A stretch of DNA of 64,000 bases from CBDCMJ01 sp965218875. Its GTDB lineage: Bacteria; Chloroflexota; Dehalococcoidia; Lucifugimonadales; UBA3495. Shown one piece after another: positions 49,533 through 58,520 of this stretch (positions are counted from its first letter, which is position 1; the number at the start of each line of letters is the position of its first letter). The position numbers and the translations under genes were made by a program. The notes under the pieces were generated by a model, which was not told the origin of the DNA, ran no database searches, and saw nothing but the letters and a program-made list of their open reading frames with translations. The stretch covers positions 2,232,001-2,296,000 of the forward strand of contig OZ244707.1 of the NCBI GenBank assembly GCA_965218875.1, in the 5' to 3' direction.

Positions 49533-52512
49533 ATGCTTTCAGAGACGAACGGTCTACATCAGCTATTTGAGACCCAAACGGCCAAGACCCCCGACAGCCT
49601 GGCGATAGTGTTCCGCGGCGGGCAGTTATCTTAATGTCCAATTAGACCTGTCGACGGACGCGCTGGGAGCTTATCTTCGTTACTGCGGTGTCACCACCGA
49701 TGACGCTGTGGGCATATTCATGGAGACCTGCCCCGAGTACATTGTCGCGAGCATCGCAACCTTGAAAGCCGGTGGGGCCTTTATGCCCATGGCCCTCGAC
49801 TCACCCGACTCATTGCTGCGGGCCATAGTGTCTGAGGCGCAGCCGAAGGTCGTGCTCACCAAGACGCAACACCTCTCCCGATTAGGTCAATTCACCGGGA
49901 CGCGCATATTGCCCATCGACAGCGACCAGTCCTGGCAGAGCTTCCATGCCGGAACCCATGGCGCCCCCGTTGCCGACGACAATTTGGCCTTCCTCCCCTA
50001 CACTTCCGGCACGACGGGAGACCCGAAGGGAGTGATGCAGACCCTCCGTTCCGTTGTTTCTTCCTACTTCGCCAGGTACAAGTTCAGTTCTTACAGTACC
50101 GGAGACAGGGTTGCCTGCAATATCTTCTTCATTTGGGAGTTTCTTCGTCCGCTGCTGAAAGGCGGAACGGTATACGTCATCCCCGATGACATTGTGTTCG
50201 TCCCCCGGGCTCTCGCCAATTTTATCTCAGAACATCGAATTTCCGAGGTCCTGTTCACCCCGTCTCTGCTACAGGGGATTCTGAACTCGACAGACCGCGA
50301 ACTGCTGCGGGCCCAGCTGTCATCCCTACGAGTCGTCTGGCTGAACGGCGAGGTGGTGCCTGTCAGCCTGCTCAAGCTGGCGTTGGACGTTCTGCCGGGC
50401 TCCGCCCGCGTGTTCAATACCGATAGTATCAGCGAGACCCACGATGTCTGCACCATTGACTTGACGGACCTGAGCTCGGAAGGAATGGACACTTGCCCGG
50501 TGGGTTTTCCAATGGATGGGGTGAAGGTCCGGGTATGCCCGCAGGGGCAGTCCGCTCTGGCTCCCACTGGTGTCGGCGAATTGTTCATTGGCGGCCGGGG
50601 CTTGGCCCGCGGCTACCTGAAGAGGCCCGATCTCGATTCCGAGAGGTTCGTCTCCTGGAAAGGCGAGCGGTATTACGCCACGGGTGATCTGGCTGAGGTT
50701 GGAACCGGGGGCCTGACCAAGATCATCGGACGGACCGATTCGATGGTCAAGATCCGGGGGTACAGCGTTTACCTGGGTGCCATCGAGGAGACCCTCCGCA
50801 GGCACTGCGATGTCTCGGATGCGGCAGTCCTGGCTGAAGAGGTGGGCGAAACCAACAAGCGGCTGATGGCCTACGTTGTCCGCGGCCCGCAGGCAACCTG
50901 GAAGGTGGACGCCAAAAGCGGGGCCAGCCGGAACCTGCGGGCTCTGTTGGAGCGACATATGCCGCTCTACACAGTGCCGGCCCATTTCATGGAACTGGAG
51001 GCTCTTCCTATAAACCAACAGACCGGCAAACTGGAACGCAAAGCCTTGCCCCCGCTTCGGAAAGGAGGGCCGGTCGTCAGGCAACGAATAGAACTGCCCA
51101 AGCACTCCACAGCGGCGGAGCGACACAAAGCCTTGCGACAACTATGGGCCGAGACCCTGGAGGTTGACAGCGACACTTTGGAGGATGACTGGAACTTCTT
51201 TGATCTTGGCGGCCACTCCCTGACCGGCCTGGGTCTCACCTTGGGCATGGAGCAGTTGTTCGGGATTCAACTCAGCGGCACTGAGATCTACGAGTACCCG
51301 ACCATAGCTGAGTTGGCGGCATTCTTGGAACATCGAGGGCCGAATATGAAATCAACAGTCTCCCTGGCTGAAGACTCGATCCTGGACCCGGAGATTTCAC
51401 CAAGGGGTGACGCGACGACTACTCGATTGAGCGATGCGTCTTCGGTCCTGGTCACTGGGACGACCGGATTTCTGGGGGCCTTCTTGCTTGACCAACTGCT
51501 GCGTACCACAGGGCAGAACACGCGATTTTACTGCCTGGCGCGAGACCACAACTCCGGGCAGGGGACGCCCTCCAACCGGGTGTTGGAGACGCTGAAGTTC
51601 TACGGCCTGGCCAGCCAACCCACGGATGACCGAATCATCCCTGTCCGGGGGGGCCTTACCCATCCCCAGATGGGACTGGACAACGACCAGTACCAGGAGC
51701 TAGCGGAAGAGATCGACCTGATATTCCATTGCGCCGCCTCCGTCAACTACGCCTACCCCTATGCCGCAGCCAAGCCCCACACCGTCGGCGGCACATTGGA
51801 GGTGCTCAAGTTCGCTTGCAGCGCCAGGCCGACACCAATCCAATACATCTCTTCCAACGGTATTTTCCCTGGAGGAGACGATGCTCCCTACCTTGAGAAT
51901 AATCGAATAGACCACTTCGTCGATAGGATGGAGGGAGGCTACAATCAGGCCAAGTGAGTTGCGGAGCGGCTCGTGTGGTCTGCTGTATCCAGGGGACTGC
52001 CGGTCTGTATCTTCAGGCCGGCCAACATAGGCCACCATAGCCAGACCGGTACACTCAATCCGAACGACTTTCTGTCGTTGATAATCAAAGCCTGCGCGCG
52101 CTTGGGGTGCGCCCCGGTTGCGCCGGACTGGTTCTTTGAGATGACCCCTGTCGACTTCCTGGTCTCCGCTATCATGAAGATTTCCGACGACCCGAAGCAC
52201 TTGGGCAAGGTCTTCAACGTGGTCCAACAGGACCCGGTTTCCGCGAACCTGGTCTTTGCCCGTATGGAGAGCCACGGATACATATCCGATAGCATCCCGT
52301 TGAGAGACTGGAAGTCAAGATTGGAAGCTGCGGCCGACCGCGAAGACGATCTGGAATTGAAGGTTCTGGTTCGATCTCTGGACTCGGTCGAGCCTTACCT
52401 GGCCGATACCAGCGTCTACGACATCACCCAGTTCACCAATGCCCTTGCGGGAATCGGTCTGACCATGCCCGCAGTTGATGCGGACTACGTGACCAGATTT
52501 CTGGAAAGGTAA
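49533..52512 (+). pseudogene. Adenylation-carrier-reductase protein (NRPS/carboxylic-acid-reductase-like), broken
   Basis: About 990 codons in three parts. Start MLSETNGLHQLFETQTAKTP at 49533. A one-base insertion (TTAATG at 49631-49636) makes a stop at 49632-49634; dropping one A restores GQLSYVQLDLSTDALGAYL. Adenylation domain: PYTSGTTGDPKGVMQT, YYATGDLAEVG, IGRTDSMVKIRGYSVYLGAI, NQQTGKLERKALPP. Carrier: FFDLGGHSLTGLGL with the phosphopantetheine Ser. Reductase: VLVTGTTGFLGAFLLDQLL and YNQAK with Tyr and Lys. Right after that Lys, a TGA at 51955-51957 replaces the usual Trp; the same frame then runs VAERLVWSAVSRGLPVCIFR to 52512. Such proteins activate an acid and release it as an aldehyde or alcohol. 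Two lesions make it a likely pseudogene. Confidence 0.85.
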
Positions 52513-52565
52513 CTGGGCGGGCAGGCCTTTTCGGGCCGAAAGGTTACGCGCCTATTGCTGTCTGT

Positions 52566-52855
52566 TTGAGCCGTGCTGAGCCCTCTCGCTCAATCTTCAT
52601 TAAGGGCCGTTCCGGTACCCCAAGGAGGGAAGTCTTTCCAAAACATCCGCGGCTGATGCGTATCATGGACCTGCGGGCCACCCGCTGTCGACCTCGCACC
52701 AGCCGGCCTGCGCCCGGGGGCCGGGTCTATCCCCATCTATTGAGAAACGCCAATATCACTCGGCCCAACCAGGCGTGGGCGGCGGACGTCACCGGCTTGC
52801 CCATGGCCCCGGGGTCCCTCTACCTGTGGGTGGTCATGGAGTGGATGACAGTCTC
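52566..52855 (+). mobile_element. IS3-family transposase OrfB remnant (N-terminal half)
   Basis: The reading frame gives MRIMDLRATRCRPRTSRPAP, GGRVYPHLLRNANITRPNQA and WAADVTGLPMAPGSLYLWVV, which is the start of the IS3 OrfB integrase region with the first Asp of the DDE triad (AADVTG). It ends at about MEWMTV, where the frame passes without a stop into a flavin oxidoreductase fragment. Possibly the same IS family as the remnants at 45.8 and 48.1 kb. Confidence 0.75.
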
Positions 52856-53360
52856 CAGCCACAACTCGGTCACGGCGGCAGCTGAAATAGGTCTCAAAGC
52901 CTGCTACTGGCAGCCCCCGGCGGCCAGAATTCGCCCGCGAATGGAGCTCTACGCAGAAGTACGATCAGCGTTGGAAGAGAGGACGTTCAAGCTGGGAGAA
53001 GACCAGGCGGTTGTGCGGTCCACGTATGTCGCTTCCTCCATTGTGGAAGCGCGACGGGATGCCGAGGCCGGGATTATGTTGGCGTTCACTTACAATGACC
53101 CGTTCCGCGGCAGGCAGGTGTTCACCAACCCAGGGGAGGAGTTCGACCAGGACGTGAAGTTGGACTGGGACTTTGTCGAGCCTAGCACCTTGCTGGTTGG
53201 ATCTCCGGACAACGTTATCGAGAAGATCCACGAATTGCAGGAGGTATGCAGCCCGAGCTACCTTCTTGTCGAGTTCACCCACCCGGGACTACCGATCCGC
53301 AAGACCCTTCAAAACCTGGAGAATTTTGCCACCGAGGTGATGCCGCGACTCGTTGACTGA
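52856..53360 (+). pseudogene. Truncated LLM-class flavin oxidoreductase, C-terminal part
   Basis: In frame with the IS3 fragment, from about SVTAAAEIGLKACYWQPPAA: the C-terminal half of a luciferase-like monooxygenase, with TYVASSIVEARRDAEAGIML, YNDPFRGRQVFTNPGEEFDQ, EPSTLLVGSPDNVIEKIHEL and YLLVEFTHPGLPIRKTLQNL. The N-terminal half of the barrel with most of the flavin site is missing, so it cannot be a working oxidoreductase. The IS insertion probably removed the 5' end. A fused product could be made but would not be expected to act. Confidence 0.8.
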
Positions 53361-53465
53361 GCGTCAAAAGCGGACACCTCGGCATGATTGGCCGCTGCCG
53401 GCAGCGGAAAGGTTGTCTGACAACGCAGGAGGGTGGAACTACGTCCGGCCTCTCTGAAGTTGCTT

Positions 53466-54242
53466 TCAGCTCCACGCCTGGGCTGCGACGGAGATGGCGC
53501 TCAACGCGGCTGGATACCCTGCGTATCCGCCGGTCTGGATGAGGACTTCGATAATTTCATTCTTAGACAGGCCCACCCGCGGGCCGGCCTGTAGGAAGTT
53601 GCGGAGCTGGGCATCGGCTCGCATGGCCGTGAGCGAGGCGGTGGAGCACACCACCCTGGATTTCAGATCCAATCCGGGACGGAAAAATATCTCCCCGAAC
53701 CCGTACTGGAAAGTGAGGGTCCTCAGGTCCGGCGCGAGGTCCTCCAGGGCGTCGGCGTAGCCTCCCCGGTCCTGCGTGCCCATTAGCTGTTCCCGGAGCT
53801 CCCGGCCCCTTCGCTCCATCTCTTCCAGGCTGACTTCGGGCGCCTCCGCCTGCGGCACCTCGACACCCCTCTCGCGGAATGCCTCGTGCGTCACTTCCAG
53901 GGAGTTGACCGCCGACGGGAACCCGGCATAGAGGGAGCAGTGTATGGGCACCTCCTGGATTTCCTCTGGGCCCAAGCCCATGTTCAGCGCGCTGTGGACG
54001 TAGGTCTCAAGCTGGGGGAGGCGTTGCAACGAGGACAGGACGGAAAGGGTGGCCAGCATGCGATAGCGGATGTCCAGGCCGGGACGGAACCACACTGCTC
54101 CAAAGATGGCCTCTCCGGTATAATTCCTAAGTCCTGGGATGCCGGCCACTGCCCTGGGCCGCTCCCGGGCGGGGTACGTACCGTGCTGCAGGCGTTCGCG
54201 GATCTCATTGCCCTTCCGCCGGAGTTCCTCGCGACTGCTCAT
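53466..54242 (-). CDS. Tandem carboxymuconolactone-decarboxylase-fold protein
   Basis: 258 residues made of two CMD domains. The first (about 40-125) includes NYTGEAIFGAVWFRPGLDIR and IQEVPIHCSLYAGFPSAVNS; the second (about 155-258) has TFQYGFGEIFFRPGLDLKSR and IIEVLIQTGGYAGYPAALSA. The Cys of the first domain's loop (HCSLYAG) is absent in the second (QTGGYAG), so they are not equivalent. CMD proteins include decarboxylases of the protocatechuate branch and AhpD-like peroxidases; the double form is seen in degradative clusters. ATG start with GAGGAACTC upstream. Divergent from the ThDP enzyme gene, and convergent with the LLM fragment. Confidence 0.88.
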   Translation of the reverse strand: MSSREELRRKGNEIRERLQHGTYPARERPRAVAGIPGLRNYTGEAIFGAVWFRPGLDIRYRMLATLSVLSSLQRLPQLETYVHSALNMGLGPEEIQEVPIHCSLYAGFPSAVNSLEVTHEAFRERGVEVPQAEAPEVSLEEMERRGRELREQLMGTQDRGGYADALEDLAPDLRTLTFQYGFGEIFFRPGLDLKSRVVCSTASLTAMRADAQLRNFLQAGPRVGLSKNEIIEVLIQTGGYAGYPAALSAISVAAQAWS

Positions 54243-54379
54243 TCCTGTCCTCCAATTTCCACTCGCACAAATTGCGGCCCAGTATACCCCACGGCGCTCG
54301 CCTCAAGATGGGAGGTTCAGGGGACGACCATAACGGTGTTAGAATACGGCGCATCGACAAAACTTGGGAGCGGCTGATT

Positions 54380-56014
54380 ATGAATGTCAACGACGCGGTA
54401 GCCCGCATTCTAAAGACCGAGGGCGTGGAGTGGGTCGCATGCTTCCCCTCCAACAATCTGATCGAATCGGTGGCCAGCGAAGGGATCCGGACCATCATGT
54501 TCAGGCAAGAACGGGGCGCACTGATGGCAGCCGACGGCTACAGCAGAATGAACGACCGTCGCAGGTTCGGTGTGGCCATAACCCAGGGCGGCCCTGGGTC
54601 TGAGAACTCTCACGGTGGAGTCGCCCAGGCCTTCTCCGACAACATTCCCATCCTTTATATCGCGGGCGGGCCGGCATTGGGCCAGTATGCCGTGAGGCCG
54701 AACTTCTCACCCGTTCGGTCTTACCAATCGGTATCGAAATACGCGGAAGTCATCACTGCTCCGGGGCAGGTGGCGGCGGTCATGCGGCGGTGCTTCCACA
54801 ACCTCCGCAACGGCCGCCCCGGCCCGGTGATTCTGGAGATCCCCGCCGATATTGGAGGGCAGGAGGTGCCGGAGTCGGCCCTGGCCTACCAGCCACCGAA
54901 GCGGCTGCCGCAATCTCCTTCCCGCGGCGACGTGGCCGAGGCAGCCCGTCTGCTGCTCGACGCCCGGAAGCCGGTCATCTGGTCCGGGATGGGCGTCCTC
55001 TTTGCCTCTGCGACCCAGGAACTGCGGGAACTGGCCGAGCTGACCCAGATTCCGGTCTACACCACCATGCCGGGTAAGTCGTCCTTCGACGAGCGACACC
55101 CGCTGTCGCTGGGGGCGGGCAGTGGGGCGACCTCCCTGCCGGCCCGCAAGTGGATCCAAGAGTCGGATGTGCTGTTCGCCGTGGGTTCGAGCATGACCCG
55201 CACCAGCTACGGTCAGCCCATCCCCGACGGTAAGGTCATCATCCAGAACGTGGAGAGCATTGAGGACATCAACAAGGACTTCTACGTCGACGTGGGTCTT
55301 CCCGGCGACGCCAGGCTCACCCTGCAGGCGCTGGTCGACGAGGTGAAGGCCCAGGTTGGAGAGTCGGGCAGGCCCTCCAACGGCGTTGCAGAGGAGATCG
55401 CCGAAGTGCGGAGGGGCTGGCTGGCTGAGTGGACTCCACTGCTGGAGACCGACGAAGTCCCCATCGGCACGTACCGGGTGATAAGTGAGCTGGAGAAAAA
55501 CCTGGACCGGGAGAACAGCGTGGTCACCCACGACGCCGGAGCGCCCCGTGACTCCATAATCCCCTTCTACACCGCAACCACGCCCCACAGCTACATAGGA
55601 TGGGGAAAGTCCACCCACCTTGGCTACGGCATTCCGCTGATGATCGGAGCCAAGTTGGCCGAACCGGACCGATTCTGTCTGAATTTCATGGGCGACGGGG
55701 CCTTCGGGATGTCGGGACTGGACATCGAGACTTCGGTGCGGGCCGGGGCCCCCATCACAACCATCGTTCTGAACAACGGCGGCATGGCCACCTACCCCGG
55801 CGGATATCCGATCTCAAACGAGCTCTTCGGACTGACTCGAATGGTTGGCGATTACGCCAAGATCGCCGAGGGGTTGGGCGCTGTCGGCATCACCGTAACC
55901 CAGCCATCGGAAGTCGGCCCGGCATTGGTCAGGGCCCAGCAACTGAACCGCGACGGCCGCACCGTGCTGCTTGACATCCACACCAACATGGAAGGCCGCA
56001 GGTCCACGTTCTAG
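54380..56014 (+). CDS. Thiamine-diphosphate enzyme (acetolactate synthase-like)
   Basis: 544 residues. The ATG at 54380 follows GGGAG; a 36-codon extension upstream is rejected. Pyrimidine domain: GVEWVACFPSNNLIESVASE, Glu44 in RQERGALMAADGYSR to activate the cofactor, and AITQGGPGSENSHGGVAQAF. Pyrophosphate domain: GDGAFGMSGLDIETSVRAGA with GDG at 438-440 and the NN end (VLNNGGMATYPGGY). A central Rossmann-like domain is in between. It differs from IlvB enough that the reaction (acetolactate synthase, sulfoacetaldehyde or phenylpyruvate-type decarboxylase) stays open. Probably heads a plus-strand unit with genes to 59546. Confidence 0.9.
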   Translation: MNVNDAVARILKTEGVEWVACFPSNNLIESVASEGIRTIMFRQERGALMAADGYSRMNDRRRFGVAITQGGPGSENSHGGVAQAFSDNIPILYIAGGPALGQYAVRPNFSPVRSYQSVSKYAEVITAPGQVAAVMRRCFHNLRNGRPGPVILEIPADIGGQEVPESALAYQPPKRLPQSPSRGDVAEAARLLLDARKPVIWSGMGVLFASATQELRELAELTQIPVYTTMPGKSSFDERHPLSLGAGSGATSLPARKWIQESDVLFAVGSSMTRTSYGQPIPDGKVIIQNVESIEDINKDFYVDVGLPGDARLTLQALVDEVKAQVGESGRPSNGVAEEIAEVRRGWLAEWTPLLETDEVPIGTYRVISELEKNLDRENSVVTHDAGAPRDSIIPFYTATTPHSYIGWGKSTHLGYGIPLMIGAKLAEPDRFCLNFMGDGAFGMSGLDIETSVRAGAPITTIVLNNGGMATYPGGYPISNELFGLTRMVGDYAKIAEGLGAVGITVTQPSEVGPALVRAQQLNRDGRTVLLDIHTNMEGRRSTF

Positions 56015-56069
56015 GCGGTCCAGGTCCCCATTCACAGTAATCAGGAATCTCATATTCAGGAGACCAAAA

Positions 56070-56501
56070 ATGACACTGCCCGGAACGCCGCCGGTTGCCA
56101 CCGACCTGGTGCATCACATTGGCATCGCCGTATCGAACCTGGATGAGAGCATCGAGTTCTACCGTGGCCTGTTTGGCTTCAAGCCCGGCCAGATCATCGT
56201 ACGTGAGGACATCGGGGTGCGCGGCTGCTTTGTGCCGGTTGGCGAGACCAACCTGGAGCTGCTGGAAGGCACCAGCCCTGACAGCCTTATCTCAACCTAT
56301 ATTGCGAACCGGGGCGAGGGTCTGCACCACGTTTGCTTCGAGGTGGAGGAAATCGCCGGCAAGTTGAAAACACTGGATGAGCTGGGGGTACCCTTGATAG
56401 ACAAGGTTCCCCGCACCGGTCTTATGGGCGGAGACATCGGGTTCATGCACCCGACGGCGGCCCACGGAGTCCTGATAGAGCTGGCCCAGCACAGCCACTA
56501 G
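56070..56501 (+). CDS. VOC protein, methylmalonyl-CoA epimerase-like
   Basis: 143 residues. The start is the ATG at 56070, seven bases after AGGAG. The VOC pattern is very close to methylmalonyl-CoA epimerase: LVHHIGIAVSNLDESIEFYR with the first metal His, TNLELLEGTSPDS with a Glu, GEGLHHVCFEVEEI with the second His and MGGDIGFMHPTAAHGVLIEL with the last Glu. All four metal-ligand positions are therefore present. No methylmalonyl-CoA mutase gene is near, so it may act on a different 2-substituted acyl-CoA; the ThDP enzyme upstream (56 bases) could supply it. Confidence 0.9.
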   Translation: MTLPGTPPVATDLVHHIGIAVSNLDESIEFYRGLFGFKPGQIIVREDIGVRGCFVPVGETNLELLEGTSPDSLISTYIANRGEGLHHVCFEVEEIAGKLKTLDELGVPLIDKVPRTGLMGGDIGFMHPTAAHGVLIELAQHSH

Positions 56502-56719
56502 CTCAACGTGAGCAGTTTCCCAAGCATAGCTGGACAGGTGTCCTGGCGCAGAACTTCAGGCCGGTAGCCCATGTTCCTGACCGCGCGTGCTCCCGGCGTT
56601 GTCGCGCAGGCGCGGAGTCCAGGTGCGAGGCTCGGGGGCAGCGCCGTTGCCCCGGACGATGTGGCAACGTCCTCGAGGCAGGCCGACAGTCCCGCCGTAA
56701 AAGAATGGAATGGAACTAG

Positions 56720-56853
56720 TACCGCGTCCGGCTATTTTTGATAAATAACCGAACAAGATCAGGCTGTGGCAACTATCGACTGGAGATTCTCTACCACCCG
56801 TGCCCCGGCCATGCTTCGGCACATTTATACGTCGGTTTCAGCCGGACGCGGTA
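56720..56853. mobile_element. 134-bp MITE with CTAG target duplication
   Basis: Perfect 14-bp terminal inverted repeats (TACCGCGTCCGGCT at 56720-56733 and its complement at 56840-56853), flanked by CTAG at 56716-56719 and 56854-56857. The inside has no gene. The 4-bp YTAR-like duplication is the pattern of IS5-type transposition, so this is a non-autonomous element mobilised by an IS5-like transposase elsewhere. Confidence 0.8.
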
Positions 56854-56918
56854 CTAGGCTACCGGGGATGTCCCGTACCGGCGACAACAACGAGCACTTC
56901 GGCGGCAACCGCTGAACC

Positions 56919-57134
56919 GTGCCAGTGGAGGCCAACCTGGCTCGAATGGCGTACCTGAACGTGGAGGGCTATGCATCCCGCACCGGCATTTTCAGTAGGC
57001 TATGGAGCGGCGTGTCCTGGCCCTACCGGAACTGGGAGTTGAACTTCCACTTCCGGAACCAGGACTACGACGCCGAGCGGTTGGAAGAAGAACTGCTACG
57101 CCGGGCGCAGGGCCGGAAGCCAGCTGGGAGATGA
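56919..57134 (+). CDS. Small protein or gene remnant next to the MITE
   Basis: 71 residues, apparent GTG start at 56919: LARMAYLNVEGYASRTGIFS, RLWSGVSWPYRNWELNFHFR and YDAERLEEELLRR. I do not recognise it. It looks like the C-terminal part of a larger protein whose beginning was lost, perhaps where the MITE inserted 65 bases upstream; the stop is followed at 57162 by a VOC gene. No good ribosome site is seen. Confidence 0.45.
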   Translation: MPVEANLARMAYLNVEGYASRTGIFSRLWSGVSWPYRNWELNFHFRNQDYDAERLEEELLRRAQGRKPAGR

Positions 57135-57161
57135 GGATAGGAGAGAAAAAGGGGGTAGGTC

Positions 57162-57614
57162 ATGTCCAGAGTTACGATGATCCAACACATCAATATCCCC
57201 ATCACCGACAAGGAGCGAAGCCGCGAGTGGTATGAGAAGGTCCTGGGAGCGGAGTTTCTGGACCGCGGCCCGGAATTGAACCGGGGACAGCTGCAGCTAC
57301 GGATCGGGAACGGGGAGATTCACAGCACTCTTACGTCCGATCCCAACCCATCAGGCCATTTCGCCGTGGAAATCGACGATTGGCAGGAGATGATCGCCAA
57401 CCTGGACGCCCTCGAAGTGCCGTATTCCCCGCCGTCGGTCCGGGCATACAGCGGCGGGCACTCAACCTACATTACGGACCCCGACGGGAACATGATAGAA
57501 CTGGTGCAGCACCCATTGGGGTTGAGGAACTCAAGGGGAGAAACGGTTGACGTGGCGCATGACCCTGAGGGCATGAGGTGGGCGCAGCGGGCCAGCTTCG
57601 GCCCTACCGGCTGA
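57162..57614 (+). CDS. VOC-family protein
   Basis: 150 residues: VTMIQHINIPITDKERSREW (first VOC unit, with a possible metal His), IGNGEIHSTLTSDPNPSGHF, and a second unit with YSGGHSTYITDPDGNMIELV that ends in the conserved PDGNxIELVQ sequence (metal Glu). Most like extradiol-dioxygenase or glyoxalase-type enzymes. GGGGGTAGG precedes the ATG. Same strand and close to the hydrolase and lactonase genes that follow, so probably one pathway. Confidence 0.85.
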   Translation: MSRVTMIQHINIPITDKERSREWYEKVLGAEFLDRGPELNRGQLQLRIGNGEIHSTLTSDPNPSGHFAVEIDDWQEMIANLDALEVPYSPPSVRAYSGGHSTYITDPDGNMIELVQHPLGLRNSRGETVDVAHDPEGMRWAQRASFGPTG

Positions 57615-57697
57615 GGCGCCGCATCAGCCTCCCTACCCCACAGGGTATACCCCCATTACCTACTAAACCTGTTCGATACAGCCCTGGAGGCGCATTA

Positions 57698-58510
57698 ATG
57701 CCTTACTTGGCCGCGGACCCCGGGGTGGAACTGCACTACTATGACGACGACTTCACAGATCCGTGGCAGTCTGCGCCGACGGTGCTGCTGCAGCACGGGT
57801 TCTCCCGGAACGGCAAGTTCTGGTACAACTGGGTGCCCCTGCTGTCCGGTGAGTTTCGCGTCCTGCGTCCGGACATGAGAGGAATGGGCGCGTCCATCAT
57901 CGACGAGGACCGGTTCGAGCCTTCCCTGGAGGTCTTCGTCGATGACCTGCTAAGGATCCTGGACCACCTGGGCATCGATGACGTGGTCTACGTTGGAGAG
58001 TCCTTCGGCGGCATTCTCGGACTGAACTTCGCCCACCGGCACCCCGGACGAGTCCGGGCGCTGGTGCTGTGCAACACCCCCTGCCGCCTGCCGCGCCGGG
58101 AGCAGTCCGGCCGGGACCGAGACACAGACGACGCCCTTAACAGGAGCGTGGGCGCATGGTCCACAGCCACCATCAACAACCGCCTGGACACCCGTTTCGC
58201 GCCGCAGGGGCTCATCGACTGGTACATCGCCGAGATGGACCGGACTCCTGCTTCCATCGGCCACAGCCTGCAGGGATACCTCGATACGCTGGACTTCAGC
58301 CCGTACTTGAAGGAGGTGGAAACTCCCACGCTGCTCCTAGTGGGGGAAGAGTCGCCCACCTCCACGCTGGAGCAGCAGCAGTTCATGGCGGACCAGTTGC
58401 CGGACAGTACGCTGGTGGTGTATCCCGGACTGGGCCACGGCATCAACGCCATCCATCCGGAGTGGTGCGTCCAACAGGTTCGCAATTATCTCGGTTCTCG
58501 GACCAAGTGA
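57698..58510 (+). CDS. Alpha/beta hydrolase (lactone/ester type)
   Basis: 270 residues from the ATG at 57698, with GGAGG seven bases before. HGFSRNGKFWYNWVPLL at the oxyanion hole, the nucleophile elbow GESFGGILGLNFAHRH, a Glu/Asp candidate in LLLVGEESPTSTLEQ and His in PGLGHGINAIHP. The fold is that of 3-oxoadipate enol-lactonase and similar hydrolases; a lactonase role would suit the gene's neighbours, but sequence alone does not settle it. 11 bases separate it from the lactonase gene at 58521. Confidence 0.88.
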   Translation: MPYLAADPGVELHYYDDDFTDPWQSAPTVLLQHGFSRNGKFWYNWVPLLSGEFRVLRPDMRGMGASIIDEDRFEPSLEVFVDDLLRILDHLGIDDVVYVGESFGGILGLNFAHRHPGRVRALVLCNTPCRLPRREQSGRDRDTDDALNRSVGAWSTATINNRLDTRFAPQGLIDWYIAEMDRTPASIGHSLQGYLDTLDFSPYLKEVETPTLLLVGEESPTSTLEQQQFMADQLPDSTLVVYPGLGHGINAIHPEWCVQQVRNYLGSRTK

Positions 58511-58520
58511 GGAGGGAATC

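Noticed and set aside
51955..51957. TGA read as Trp or selenocysteine in the reductase gene
   Set aside because: TGA ends several housekeeping genes here, relatives have Trp at this place, no SECIS-like hairpin is obvious, and the same gene has an independent frameshift; simple decay fits best.
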